A DNA stretch of 64,000 nucleotides from Sphingomonas sp. HMP6 (GTDB taxonomy: Bacteria > Pseudomonadota > Alphaproteobacteria > Sphingomonadales > Sphingomonadaceae). The DNA is taken from contig NZ_AP022672.1 of the NCBI RefSeq assembly GCF_013374095.1, positions 2,355,501-2,419,500 on the forward strand, read 5' to 3'. This document shows positions 53,306-62,238 of this stretch, in pieces. The translations under genes and the position numbers were made by a program. Within the stretch, counting starts at the first letter, position 1. Each line of letters starts with the position of its first letter. The notes under the pieces were generated by a model that saw nothing but the letters and a program-made list of their open reading frames with translations, made no database searches and was not told the DNA's origin.

Positions 53306-55759
53306 GTGAGCGAGCGAGTCCGCATCGCGATCATCGGGTCAGGGCCGGCCGGGCTCAGCGCCGCCGCGCGTGCCGCGCAGCTCGGCCTGTCGCACATCCT
53401 GCTGGAAAAGACCGACCACCTCTCCGACACGATCTATCGCTATCAAAAGGGCAAGCACGTCATGGCGACGCCCAGCCTGCTCGTGCTGCGCGCCGATTTG
53501 CCGTTCGACGCGGGGAAGCGCGAGGCGATCCTAGGTGCGTGGGACAGTCAGGCGTCGGCCCAGGGCCTCAACGTGCGACTGAACAGCGATGTCACCGCCA
53601 TTACCGGCGAGCGTGGCGCGTTCACCATCGCGCTGGCCGATGGCAGCAGCATCGCGGCCGAAACGGTCGTGCTGGCGATCGGCACGCAGGGCAACCCGAA
53701 CTTGATGCGCTGCGCCGGGGCGGATCAACCGCATGTGCAATATCAGCTCGACGATCCGGCCGCGCATATCGACGAACATATCGTCGTCGTCGGATCGGGC
53801 GATGCGGGGATTGAGAACGCGCTCGGGCTGGCGGCGGACGCGGCGCAGGGCAATGTCGTGACGATCCTCAATCGGTCGGGCGATTTCGCGCGCGCCAAAT
53901 CGGCCAATGTGAAGCTGTTGACCGAGGCGGCCGACCAGGGGCGGATTACGATTCTGCTCAACACCACGCCTTCGGAAGTCCGCAGTCGCGAACTCGTCGT
54001 CGATACGCGCGACGGAGTCCAGACGGTGCGGTGCGACCGGATCATCGCGCGGATGGGATCGGCCGCGCCGCGCGCGTTCGTCGAAGGCTGCGGCATCGAG
54101 TTTACCAGTGGCGACCGTGAGGCCTATCCCAAGCTTTCGCCGACGTTCGAGACGACCAAGTCCGGCCTGTTCGTGATCGGCGCACTCGCGGGCTATCCGT
54201 TGATCAAACATTGCATGAACCAGGGCCATGACGTGGTCGAGTTCATCAATGGCAATTCAGCGCTGAAACCCGCCGACGAACCGATCCTCGCGGCCAAGTT
54301 CGAGCGTTTCAAGGCGCAGCGCCCGGTCGACGAATGGCTCGATTTGCTGAGGCGGAATATCGCGATCCTCGCCGATCTGTCGCCGCTGCAAATGCGCGAG
54401 TTCATGCTCGGGGCGGAGGTGCGATCGTACAAGGCGGGCGAGGTGGTGTTCGAGCGCGATGATCCTGGATCGTCCTTATTCGGCATCGCGCAAGGGAGCG
54501 CATTGGTCGAAGTCGACAGGAATGATCCGTCGGTGACGGTCAGCATTCCGCAAGGCTCGATCTTCGGCGAGGTCGGGTTGATCTCCGGGCGCAAGCGCGG
54601 CGCGACGATCCGCGCAGGCGACCAGATGATCGCGGTCGAGGTATCGCGCACGGCGGCGCTGAAGTTGATGGCCTCGGTTCCCGCCGCCAAGCGCGCGGTC
54701 ACGCGCATCTCGATCGAGCGGCAAGTGCTGCAATTGTTCGGGTCGGGGTTGGTCTCGGCGGATTTGACCGAAGTGCTCGACACCGCCGACGTGGTCGAAG
54801 TGCGCGCGGGCGAGGCGATCCTGACCGAGGGCGATGCGGGCGACGACATCTACGTCATCCGCGTCGGCAGCATGATCGTCGAGAAGACGATCGCCGGGAA
54901 GCCGGTGTTTTTGTCGTATCTTCCGGCCGGTTCCTATGTCGGCGAGATGGCGCTGATCGCCGGTGGCAAGCGCACCGCGACGGTCCGCGCGGCGATCAGG
55001 TCCGAAGTAATCCGGCTGCGCGGCGAGGCGTTCCGGCGCTTGCTCGATGCCAAGCCACGGCTGCTCGAAAAGGCGCGGAGCGACATGGCGGCGCGGCAAG
55101 ACCTCAACGCCTTTGTCGAAAGCCGCAAGGACGGGTTTTCGGGCGTGGTCGACATGTATTCGCAGACCGCCGCCTTCCTGGTCGACAACGGGATTGGCGA
55201 AGCGACCGATGTGCTGCTGATCGACGAGAATCTCTGCATCGGTTGCGACAATTGCGAAAAGGCGTGTGCCGATAGCCATGAAGGCCTGTCGCGGCTCGAC
55301 CGCGAGGCGGGGCGGACCTACGCGCATCTCCATGTGCCGACGAGCTGTCGCCATTGCGAGCATCCGCAATGCATGGCGGACTGCCCGCCCAATGCGATTC
55401 ACCGTGGGCCAGACGGCGAAGTGGTGATCGACGACACGTGCATCGGCTGCGGCAATTGCCAGCGCAATTGCCCGTATGGCGTCATCCGGATGGACAGCGT
55501 CCCGCCCAAGAAACCGCGTCTGGTCGATTGGCTGCTGTTCGGCGCTGGCCCCGGCCCGGGCGAGCCGGACAGGGCGTGGCGGGCGAAGCATACGAAGCTA
55601 GGAGTCGAAAAGCCCAAAAAGGCGATCAAGTGCGACATGTGTTCGGGCATAAGCGGCGGCCCGGCGTGCGTCCGCGCCTGCCCAACCGGGGCCGCGATCC
55701 GCGTCGCGCCCGAGCAGTTCCTGAGCGTCACGCGGCTGGAAGAGGAGGCGCGGTCATAG
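53306..55759 (+). CDS. FAD oxidoreductase - two cyclic-nucleotide-binding domains - [4Fe-4S] ferredoxin fusion
   Basis: 817 residues from GTG at 53306. Thioredoxin-reductase-like FAD/NAD(P) domain (IIGSGPAGLSAAARAA at 9-24; second dinucleotide motif VVVGSGDAGIENALG near 160). Two cyclic-nucleotide-binding domains follow at about 365-480 and 490-615 (GSIFGEVGLISGRKRGATI and GSYVGEMALIAGGKRTATV). The C-terminal module has four cysteine clusters from about 647 (CIGCDNCEKAC, CRHCEHPQCMADCP, CIGCGNCQRNCPYG, and CDMCSG with CVRACPTGA), as in NrfC/HybA-type electron-transfer subunits. Likely a cytoplasmic NAD(P)H-linked entry point whose activity is gated by cAMP or cGMP. No signal peptide. Confidence 0.9.
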   Translation: MSERVRIAIIGSGPAGLSAAARAAQLGLSHILLEKTDHLSDTIYRYQKGKHVMATPSLLVLRADLPFDAGKREAILGAWDSQASAQGLNVRLNSDVTAITGERGAFTIALADGSSIAAETVVLAIGTQGNPNLMRCAGADQPHVQYQLDDPAAHIDEHIVVVGSGDAGIENALGLAADAAQGNVVTILNRSGDFARAKSANVKLLTEAADQGRITILLNTTPSEVRSRELVVDTRDGVQTVRCDRIIARMGSAAPRAFVEGCGIEFTSGDREAYPKLSPTFETTKSGLFVIGALAGYPLIKHCMNQGHDVVEFINGNSALKPADEPILAAKFERFKAQRPVDEWLDLLRRNIAILADLSPLQMREFMLGAEVRSYKAGEVVFERDDPGSSLFGIAQGSALVEVDRNDPSVTVSIPQGSIFGEVGLISGRKRGATIRAGDQMIAVEVSRTAALKLMASVPAAKRAVTRISIERQVLQLFGSGLVSADLTEVLDTADVVEVRAGEAILTEGDAGDDIYVIRVGSMIVEKTIAGKPVFLSYLPAGSYVGEMALIAGGKRTATVRAAIRSEVIRLRGEAFRRLLDAKPRLLEKARSDMAARQDLNAFVESRKDGFSGVVDMYSQTAAFLVDNGIGEATDVLLIDENLCIGCDNCEKACADSHEGLSRLDREAGRTYAHLHVPTSCRHCEHPQCMADCPPNAIHRGPDGEVVIDDTCIGCGNCQRNCPYGVIRMDSVPPKKPRLVDWLLFGAGPGPGEPDRAWRAKHTKLGVEKPKKAIKCDMCSGISGGPACVRACPTGAAIRVAPEQFLSVTRLEEEARS

Positions 55760-55797
55760 TCGGCGCGGCCGCCAGAGCGGGGCCGCGGGCGGGGGCC

Positions 55798-56634
55798 GTG
55801 CCGCTGCACGAGGGGTTCCTGCGCCACAAGCGCTTCCGCTGGCTCAAAGTGTCGCTGTCGCTTTGTCTGCTCACGCTGCTTGGCTATGGCTTGGCCGATG
55901 TCGGGCCGCGCAGCGGCGGCGGGACCTGGTATGGCTATACGCTGGGGACGATTGCGGTCCTGCTGATCCTGTGGCTGACGCTGCTGGGGGTGCGCAAGCG
56001 CACGATGACGCGGGGGCGCTGGTCGCTCAAGGCGTGGACCAGCGCGCATGTCTATCTTGGGCTTTCGCTGGTGGTGATCGCGACGCTGCACACCGGGTTT
56101 CAGTTGGGGTGGAATGTCCACACTTTGGCGTACGGGCTGATGATGGTCGTCATTGCATCGGGCCTGTGGGGTGTGGTGGCCTATGCCACCGTGCCGCGCG
56201 CGCTGAGCGACAATCGCGAGGAAATGACCGAGCCGCAAATGCTCGGCGCAGTGGAGGCGATCGACCGGCAATTGCACGAGGCGGCGCAACCGCTCGATGC
56301 GGATATGGCGGGGGTAGTGCAGGCGTCGCTCGATCAGGATCCGTTCGGCGGGGGGATGTGGGTGCGGCTGTCGGGGCAGGACCGCCGCTGCGCCACCGCG
56401 CGCAGCTTCGCTGAGGTGCGCAAGGTCACTGCCGGCCGGCCCGATGTCGCGGGCGATCCGCTCGACCGGGTCGATGCTTTGCTCGAGCGCAAGCTGGCAG
56501 CACTCGCTAGGTTACGGCGGCATTTGCGGCTGAAGGCGCTGCTGGAGATCTGGTTGTACCTCCATGTGCCGCTGACCTTCGCGCTGATCGCCGCGCTGAT
56601 CGCGCATATCGTCAGCGTGTTTTTCTACTGGTGA
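55798..56634 (+). CDS. Membrane cytochrome-b-like protein
   Basis: 278 residues if GTG at 55798 is the start; no ATG fits and the ribosome site is weak, so the start is uncertain. Four to five TM helices with histidines suited to haem b (AHVYLGLSLVVIATLHTGFQ, and near the end IWLYLHVPLTFALIAALIAH), and a soluble loop of about 120 residues between them. It follows the Fe-S protein and precedes the FHA-decahaem gene by seven bases, so it probably passes electrons from the cytoplasmic side to the periplasmic haems, perhaps via quinone. Haem binding is inferred, not shown. Confidence 0.7.
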   Translation: MPLHEGFLRHKRFRWLKVSLSLCLLTLLGYGLADVGPRSGGGTWYGYTLGTIAVLLILWLTLLGVRKRTMTRGRWSLKAWTSAHVYLGLSLVVIATLHTGFQLGWNVHTLAYGLMMVVIASGLWGVVAYATVPRALSDNREEMTEPQMLGAVEAIDRQLHEAAQPLDADMAGVVQASLDQDPFGGGMWVRLSGQDRRCATARSFAEVRKVTAGRPDVAGDPLDRVDALLERKLAALARLRRHLRLKALLEIWLYLHVPLTFALIAALIAHIVSVFFYW

Positions 56635-56641
56635 GCGGGCG

Positions 56642-58429
56642 ATGAGCTTCCTGCTGCGTCAGATCAGCCAGACGAGCGGCGGGCGCGAGATCGTGCGCGC
56701 TCACGTCGTCAAGCGCGATGCGGTGACGATCGGGCGGAGTCCTGATCGCGACATCGTGCTGGCCGATCTGGCCGTCTCGCCCGACCATGCGCGGATCGAG
56801 CGGAGCGATGCGCGGCGACTGACGATCAGCGCGACCGGGACGCTCGGCTTTACGGTCGATGGCCGCACGACGCTGCGCGCGACGATCGATAGCGCCAAGG
56901 GTGGCGAGATCGCGATCGGCGCGTATCGCATCACCGTTGCGCTGGAGGCCGACGGGCAAATCTCGCTGACCGTCGCACGGACGGCTGACGCAGTCGAGCG
57001 CGATGCGGCGACGGGGTTTTCCCTGCGCGGTCTGCTGCCGGGCAAGCGCGCGACGGCGTGGGTGCTGGCGGTTGCGGTGCTGGTCGGCTTCCTCGCGGTG
57101 CCGATCTGGGGGTTCTTACATCCGGAGGATCGACGCAGCATCTACGCGCTGCAAGCTGACCAGAGCTGGTCGAGCGGACCGCTCAGCAAGGCGCATCATG
57201 CGCTCGAGGGCAAGTGCGAGGCGTGCCACCGCGAGGCGTTCGTGTCCGTACGCGATGACTCGTGTGTCGCGTGCCACAACGACACGCACGATCACGCATC
57301 AGCGGCACGGATTGCCAAGGCGCGCGCTCAGCCGGGGTGGGGTGGTCGCGTGCTGGCGGCGGTCGCGAAAGGGTTCAACAAGCCTGGCCCCGGTGCCTGT
57401 GTCGATTGCCACACCGAGCATGAAGGCGCGGGGCCGATGCCCGCCACCGCCCAAGCCTTTTGCGCGGATTGCCATGCGAGCCTGAACACGCGGCTGGCTG
57501 ACACCAAGATCGGCAATGCTGCCGATTTCGGCACAGCGCACCCGCAATTCCGCCCCACCGTAGCGACGAGTGCGGGCGCGAAGCCGGTCTTGACGCGCGT
57601 ATCGCTCGACGCAAAACCGATCGATATCAGCGGGCTGAAATTCCCGCACAAGCTCCACCTAGATCGGCGCGGCGGCGTTGCGCGGATGGCGCAGACCAAT
57701 GGCTCGGGGCAGGCGCTCGTCTGCGCCGATTGCCATACGCCGAGCGCCGACGGCACGCGCTTCGTGCCGGTGGAGATGGAGCGCAATTGTCAGGGCTGCC
57801 ACAGCCTTGCCTATGACCGGGTCGGCGGGACCGTCCGGACGCTGCGGCATGGCGATACCGCGCAGATGATCGCCGATTTGCGTGCGATGTATCGCTCGAC
57901 TGCACCGGCAAAACCGCCCGAACTTGGCGGCATGGCACGGCGGCAGCCGGGGCTTTACGCACAGGGCCAGCTCTACCACGCCTATTTCGGTGCGGTTGCG
58001 GCGCGACCGGGAGGCGGCGAGGCGGCGGTGCGCGCGGTCTTTTCCAAGGGCGGCGCGTGCTTCGATTGCCATACCGTCACACCGTCCGGCATAAACGGGG
58101 CACTCGACTGGGCCGTGACGCCGGTGCGCCAACCGATGCGCTTTCTGCAGCATGGCTGGTTCGATCATAAGGCGCATCGCACCGAGACCTGCGCGAGCTG
58201 CCATAACACCGCCGCCACCTCTACCCGGTCGGAAGATCTGCTGCTGCCGGGCATCAAGTCGTGTCGAACTTGCCATGGCGGCGAAGGATCGGCAGCTAAA
58301 GTTTCGTCAAACTGTGCAATGTGCCACAGCTACCATATCGACGATGGCGCACCGTGGGTGCCGCGTGGCAGGGTGAACGCAGCGCGTCAGCGGCAGATGA
58401 GCCAATGGGTACGACCGGCTGAGCGCTGA
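56642..58429 (+). CDS. FHA domain - transmembrane - decahaem cytochrome c fusion
   Basis: 595 residues. An N-terminal forkhead-associated domain (VTIGRSPDRDIVL, then VSPDHARIE, about 28-55) is followed by one TM helix (WVLAVAVLVGFLAVPIWGFL, about 140-160) and a periplasmic part with ten CXXCH motifs: CEACH, CVACH, CVDCH, CADCH, CADCH, CQGCH, CFDCH, CASCH, CRTCH, CAMCH. FHA domains bind phosphothreonine peptides, so the cytoplasmic face could dock a phosphorylated partner while the periplasmic face carries electrons. I know of no standard family with this order. It probably hands electrons from the membrane cytochrome to the soluble c554-like protein. Confidence 0.9.
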   Translation: MSFLLRQISQTSGGREIVRAHVVKRDAVTIGRSPDRDIVLADLAVSPDHARIERSDARRLTISATGTLGFTVDGRTTLRATIDSAKGGEIAIGAYRITVALEADGQISLTVARTADAVERDAATGFSLRGLLPGKRATAWVLAVAVLVGFLAVPIWGFLHPEDRRSIYALQADQSWSSGPLSKAHHALEGKCEACHREAFVSVRDDSCVACHNDTHDHASAARIAKARAQPGWGGRVLAAVAKGFNKPGPGACVDCHTEHEGAGPMPATAQAFCADCHASLNTRLADTKIGNAADFGTAHPQFRPTVATSAGAKPVLTRVSLDAKPIDISGLKFPHKLHLDRRGGVARMAQTNGSGQALVCADCHTPSADGTRFVPVEMERNCQGCHSLAYDRVGGTVRTLRHGDTAQMIADLRAMYRSTAPAKPPELGGMARRQPGLYAQGQLYHAYFGAVAARPGGGEAAVRAVFSKGGACFDCHTVTPSGINGALDWAVTPVRQPMRFLQHGWFDHKAHRTETCASCHNTAATSTRSEDLLLPGIKSCRTCHGGEGSAAKVSSNCAMCHSYHIDDGAPWVPRGRVNAARQRQMSQWVRPAER

Positions 58430-58444
58430 AGGGGAGAGCAAAGT

Positions 58445-59296
58445 TTGCTGATCGCGCAGATCACCGATATCCATCTGGGCTTCGCGCCCGACACGCCCGA
58501 TGAGGAAAATCGCCAGCGGCTCGACGCGGTGCTAGCAGTGCTCGCCGAGGGCGTGAACCGACCCGACTTGCTGATTGCGTCGGGCGATCTGATCGATCGC
58601 GGCGATGGGGACAGCTATCGCCGCTTTGCCGGGGCGATCCGCGCTTGCCCGTTTCCGGTCTATCCTTGTCTCGGCAATCACGACCAGCGCGATACCTTTG
58701 CCGAGGTGTTTCCGCACGTGGCGATGGACGATGGCTTTGCGCATTATTGCATCGCGCTGGAGGGGTTGCGGATCGTCGTGCTCGATACGCTCGAGCCCGG
58801 GCGGCAGGGCGGTGGATTTTGCGCGGCGCGCGCAGCGTGGCTCGCGGCGCGGCTGAGCGAGCAGCGCAGCACGCCGACGATCATCGTGATGCATCACCCG
58901 CCCTTCGATGCCGGGATCGACTGGATCAGTACGCGTGAGGGGGAACCGTGGGTGCGGCGCTTCGCGAGTACGATTGCGGGGCATACGCAGATCGCGGCGA
59001 TCTGGTGCGGACACCTCCACCGCCCGCTCGTATCGCGCTGGCACGAGGTACAGGTGATCGTCTGCCCGGCGACCGCGGCGCAACTCGCGCTCGATCTGCG
59101 TCCGATCGACCCCGAGCAGCCGGACGGTCGGGCAATGGTGACGGACGATCCACCGGGCTATGCGTTGCACCGCTGGCAGGCTGGCGCACTGGTCACGTAT
59201 TTCGACGTCGTCCGTCCGCGCGCCACCTATGCGAAATTCGATCCGGCGCTGCAGCCGCTGGTCCTGCAAATCGCGGCCGAGCGCGCGGAACGGTAA
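58445..59296 (+). CDS. Calcineurin-like phosphodiesterase (CpdA-like)
   Basis: 283 residues from TTG at 58445, with GGGGAGAG just upstream. All metallophosphoesterase motifs are present: QITDIHLG (D8, H10), ASGDLIDRGD (about 47), LGNHDQRD (about 77), VMHHPPFDAG (about 148) and WCGHLHRP (about 190). This is the class III cyclic-nucleotide phosphodiesterase pattern; CpdA lowers cAMP. It lies 15 bp after the FHA-decahaem gene and shares the locus with a cyclase and a cyclic-nucleotide-binding oxidoreductase, which supports cAMP or cGMP as the substrate. Confidence 0.88.
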   Translation: MLIAQITDIHLGFAPDTPDEENRQRLDAVLAVLAEGVNRPDLLIASGDLIDRGDGDSYRRFAGAIRACPFPVYPCLGNHDQRDTFAEVFPHVAMDDGFAHYCIALEGLRIVVLDTLEPGRQGGGFCAARAAWLAARLSEQRSTPTIIVMHHPPFDAGIDWISTREGEPWVRRFASTIAGHTQIAAIWCGHLHRPLVSRWHEVQVIVCPATAAQLALDLRPIDPEQPDGRAMVTDDPPGYALHRWQAGALVTYFDVVRPRATYAKFDPALQPLVLQIAAERAER

Positions 59297-59722
59297 TTGC
59301 GTTACCGCGTGGAAGGGGAAGGCTGGGCCGGGCGGTTATAAACGGCAACGATCGCTAACACCCCGTGTGTGGACGGCTCTCCGTTGGCGAGGGGCATATT
59401 GAGCGGCGCGTAGCCGGTTGGTGCGGCCATGTGTCCGACATGTTGGTGCGGCACATAGCGCCGATGCCAGACGCAAATTTCGGCCGCAGTTTAAGATGAA
59501 TGGACGTCGGAAGTCGGGCAGCCGGAAAGCGTCCAGGAATGTCGGGTTGTGGGTCATTGCGGCCGCGAACGCGCCGGGTGAAGACTCTTAATCTCCATAG
59601 AAGAAGGAGTTTGAAGATTCCCGTGAGCTCGCTTATATTGCCACTACGGCAACGCACGAGCGGACCGGCTGCGGGCAGTTTCGACTGTTGGCAGTTCGCA
59701 AAGCCAGTCGAGTGCGAGATTG
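59297..59722. other. Gene-free stretch before IS6 copy 4
   Basis: 426 bp with no convincing gene; a 100-codon minus-strand frame has no ribosome site or domain. A hairpin CGGTAA-TTGCG-TTACCG (59291-59307) spans the cpdA-like stop and could end that operon. The last 150 bp before the IS look like the edge of a lost gene but cannot be identified. Confidence 0.4.
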
Positions 59723-60555
59723 GGCACCGTCAACTTGCTGCGGTCGGGCGCGAGGAAAGACGCGATGCCGGAATTGGGCGCAATCATGCGGCCATTGCGA
59801 CGCCGGTCACCTCAGCCCAGTGCGTGAACGCCTGGGTGCGGGCAGAACGGACGGTGGCGGCGCTGGCAAGAGGCGGGCGGGAAAAGACGTGGGCAATTTG
59901 ATCGTGGGTGGACAGGAAGCGCTGGACGTGGCGCGGCGACTTGAAGCCCTTCATGATGCGCTCTCGTCGCCTTGTTGGCTGGTGGGAATTCTCGGCCCGG
60001 TTGTTGAGGCCCTTGTGCTGGCGGTGCTCGACGCCGGGCATGATGGTTCGTTTGGCGGCGCCGTAGCTTCTGAGCTTGTCGGTGATCATCACCCGGGGAG
60101 CCCGACCCTGTTTCTTCAGCAGTTTGCGTAGCAGACGGCGGGCAGCCTTGGTGTTGCGCCGGCTCTGGACAAGGACGTCCAGAACAAAGCCCTGCTGGTC
60201 AACCGCGCGCCACAGCCAGTGTTTGTGCCCGGCGATGGTGATCACGACTTCGTCGAGATGCCATTTGTCGCCGCGTTGCGGCGCTCGCTGCCGGATGCGG
60301 CGGGCAAAGACCTCACCGAACTTCAGCCCCCATTGCCGAACCGTCTCATAGCTGACCTCGATACCGCGCGCAGCCAACAGTTCCTCGACCATCCGCAGGC
60401 TCAGCGGGTACCGGAAATACAGCCAGACCGCGTAGCAGATGATCTCGGGAGGATAGCGGTAACCCGCGTAAATCGGGTCTCGTGATGTGGTCATACATCC
60501 GCAATAGCCCTCCGATCCGGCACCGCAAAGCCACAGGGCTTAACTTGACGGTGCC
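59723..60555 (-). mobile_element. IS6-family insertion sequence, copy 4
   Basis: 833 bp, ends as above. Flanks CGAGATTG (59715-59722) and CCCGGCGG (60556-60563) do not match. Its transposase-upstream side abuts an istA fragment of a second IS21 element. Here the incoming frame ends after GAPSS, so it is the only copy not coupled to the transposase start. Confidence 0.93.
59784..60494 (-). CDS. IS6-family transposase (copy 4)
   Basis: 236 residues, identical in protein sequence to the other copies, all catalytic residues present. Confidence 0.95.
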   Translation of the reverse strand: MTTSRDPIYAGYRYPPEIICYAVWLYFRYPLSLRMVEELLAARGIEVSYETVRQWGLKFGEVFARRIRQRAPQRGDKWHLDEVVITIAGHKHWLWRAVDQQGFVLDVLVQSRRNTKAARRLLRKLLKKQGRAPRVMITDKLRSYGAAKRTIMPGVEHRQHKGLNNRAENSHQPTRRRERIMKGFKSPRHVQRFLSTHDQIAHVFSRPPLASAATVRSARTQAFTHWAEVTGVAMAA

Positions 60556-60932
60556 CCCGGCGGGTGTGACAGCGGCACGAACGTCTCGCGCCCTCGTGCC
60601 CGGCAGAGCCGAACATGGTCCTTCACCACGGTATATCCGCCGGCAAAGCCATGCTCGTCGCGCAGTCGTTCGAAGATCCGCTTGGCCGTATGCCGCTGCT
60701 TCACCGGCGCTGTCTGGTCCGCTTCCAGGATCGCATCGATCACCGGCAGCAGCGGCCCCAGCTTCGGCTTCGCTGCAGGCTCCTTGCGCGTATATCCCGG
60801 CGGCAGTGAGAACCGGCACATCTTGGCCACCGTCTCCCGGTTCAGCCCGAACACCCGCGCTGCCTCCCGACGGCTGTGACCCTCAACGAACACGAAGCGC
60901 CGAACGGCGGCATAGCTCTCCACGGCAAACAT
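60556..60932 (-). pseudogene. istA: Second IS21-family IstA, N-terminal fragment cut by IS6
   Basis: 125 codons from ATG at 60932. Helix-turn-helix SRREAARVFGLNRETVAKM, then PPGYTRKEPAAKPKLGPLLP, AKRIFERLRDEHGFAGGYT and FVPLSHPPG, after which the conserved catalytic D motif would follow but is lost at the IS6 boundary. It belongs to a different IS21 subgroup from the istA at 36060, so two separate IS21 elements once existed here. Confidence 0.85.
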
Positions 60933-61131
60933 CCCCGGCCGCTCCCAAAAGAAGCAACCTTACCAACGGCCGGATTTTACTCCGCCACGCTCAGCACACC
61001 GCCGGCGTTCCGATGGCCTGCTTTGTCACCGCCGCATCCACGCTCCTCTTCGCCTTCTGCGAAATAAGCTTGGCTTCCATCAGGACGCGGCTCTCGCGAA
61101 GCAGTCGCTAAATGGCATCGCCGATACCGAG

Positions 61132-61482
61132 ATGGTCGACTATCGCGGTCGGTATTTTGCTACTACTTTGTTCATGAGCGCGGAGACGCTTCACTTACGT
61201 GCGCTCGCGATCCTGTTCGATATGGAGTCTAGCCGAGATGCTCTTAATCTCCTCGCTGATCACGTTCAGCGGATGCTTGGTGAGTTTTATCGCGTTTGCC
61301 AAGGCTATCATGACTGGTTCATGGCGCTCCACGTGATACCTGTCTTTGGCCTCGAGAATGGCCAGATGATACCACTCGACGACGCTCCCAAGGCCGACGA
61401 CATCGTGACGCCATTCTTCGTCAATTTCGACGACGTGAAAGCGCGGGTCTACGCGCAAGGTGATGCGCCGAAGCCCGACTAG
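61132..61482 (+). CDS. Unknown protein
   Basis: 116 residues from ATG at 61132. The reading frame stays open upstream with protein-like sequence (KLGFHQDAALAKQSLNGIAD), so the gene may be 5'-truncated or use a rare start. The visible part is helical at first (AETLHLRALAILFDMESSRD, then LADHVQRMLGEFYRV) and ends in an acidic region. Not recognised. It lies upstream of two further plus-strand genes and may share an operon with them. Confidence 0.5.
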   Translation: MVDYRGRYFATTLFMSAETLHLRALAILFDMESSRDALNLLADHVQRMLGEFYRVCQGYHDWFMALHVIPVFGLENGQMIPLDDAPKADDIVTPFFVNFDDVKARVYAQGDAPKPD

Positions 61483-61562
61483 CTTTCGTGGCGGAAGATC
61501 GCCTACCAAAGGGCAAATGTGATCGGCCGAATGCCGAAGGATCAGGAAAGACGGGCATCACA

Positions 61563-62237
61563 ATGGCGACCGAGTTGGACGAAGGCCAGAAAGCGGAAGT
61601 GGCGAGGATTCGCGCACGGATTGAAACTCTGATTGAGGGCCATTTCGCCACAGGTAAATCGGCATATTATCTCTCGCAGCTTGGTAACCAGCTTGGCGAC
61701 GAGGATCGTAAGCTGCTCGAGGTGCTGACCCACACGAAAATCTCTCAGTTCGTCGCCGATGCTTTCGACTATAAAATCGGTCGTTCTGGGCAGCACGAAA
61801 ACATCCTCTATCTCATCGCTCCCGAGGGCACAGCTGTGCCACCAGTAGCCGCTCCACGCTACAACAGCCGGTTCTGGGCTGCATTCAAGGTGCCGTTGGC
61901 GGAAGGCGAACGCCGCTTCATTGACATCAAGACATTGGAATTCGCTGCCGAGGCTGGTCAGCTCAGCTCGCACGGCGACACGATCAGAGAGATCGATGCC
62001 AAGTTTCTGCCCGAAGGATCAGACGTTGCAACGCCCGACGTGATCCTGAGCCACATTGCGGAATGGCTAGACGCACAGCACCTCGAGCAGGGCCCCTTCC
62101 TGGTTCAGCGCAACAAGCAGCATTTGAAGCAAGAAAGCCTTTTGACCGCATTGATCAACGCGCTTGACAAGGATCAGCTGAAGCGCGTGAGCCTACCGCT
62201 CGACGTGATTAAAACGTTGGAAACGCGGCGCCTCTGA
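61563..62237 (+). CDS. Unknown protein, possible OST-HTH/LOTUS-like fold
   Basis: 224 residues from ATG at 61563; GTG at 61488 is possible but has no ribosome site. Residues about 18-80 (HFATGKSAYYLSQLGNQLGD and then KISQFVADAF, ILYLIAPEG) recall the short winged-helix OST-HTH/LOTUS pattern seen in RNA-binding proteins; this is a weak, by-eye similarity. The rest is helical and charged. It ends one base before the next gene, so the two are co-transcribed. Confidence 0.5.
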   Translation: MATELDEGQKAEVARIRARIETLIEGHFATGKSAYYLSQLGNQLGDEDRKLLEVLTHTKISQFVADAFDYKIGRSGQHENILYLIAPEGTAVPPVAAPRYNSRFWAAFKVPLAEGERRFIDIKTLEFAAEAGQLSSHGDTIREIDAKFLPEGSDVATPDVILSHIAEWLDAQHLEQGPFLVQRNKQHLKQESLLTALINALDKDQLKRVSLPLDVIKTLETRRL

Positions 62238-62238
62238 C

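Noticed and set aside
59355..59657. 100-codon minus-strand frame before IS6 copy 4
   Set aside because: Arginine-rich shadow-like composition, no ribosome site and no similarity recognised.
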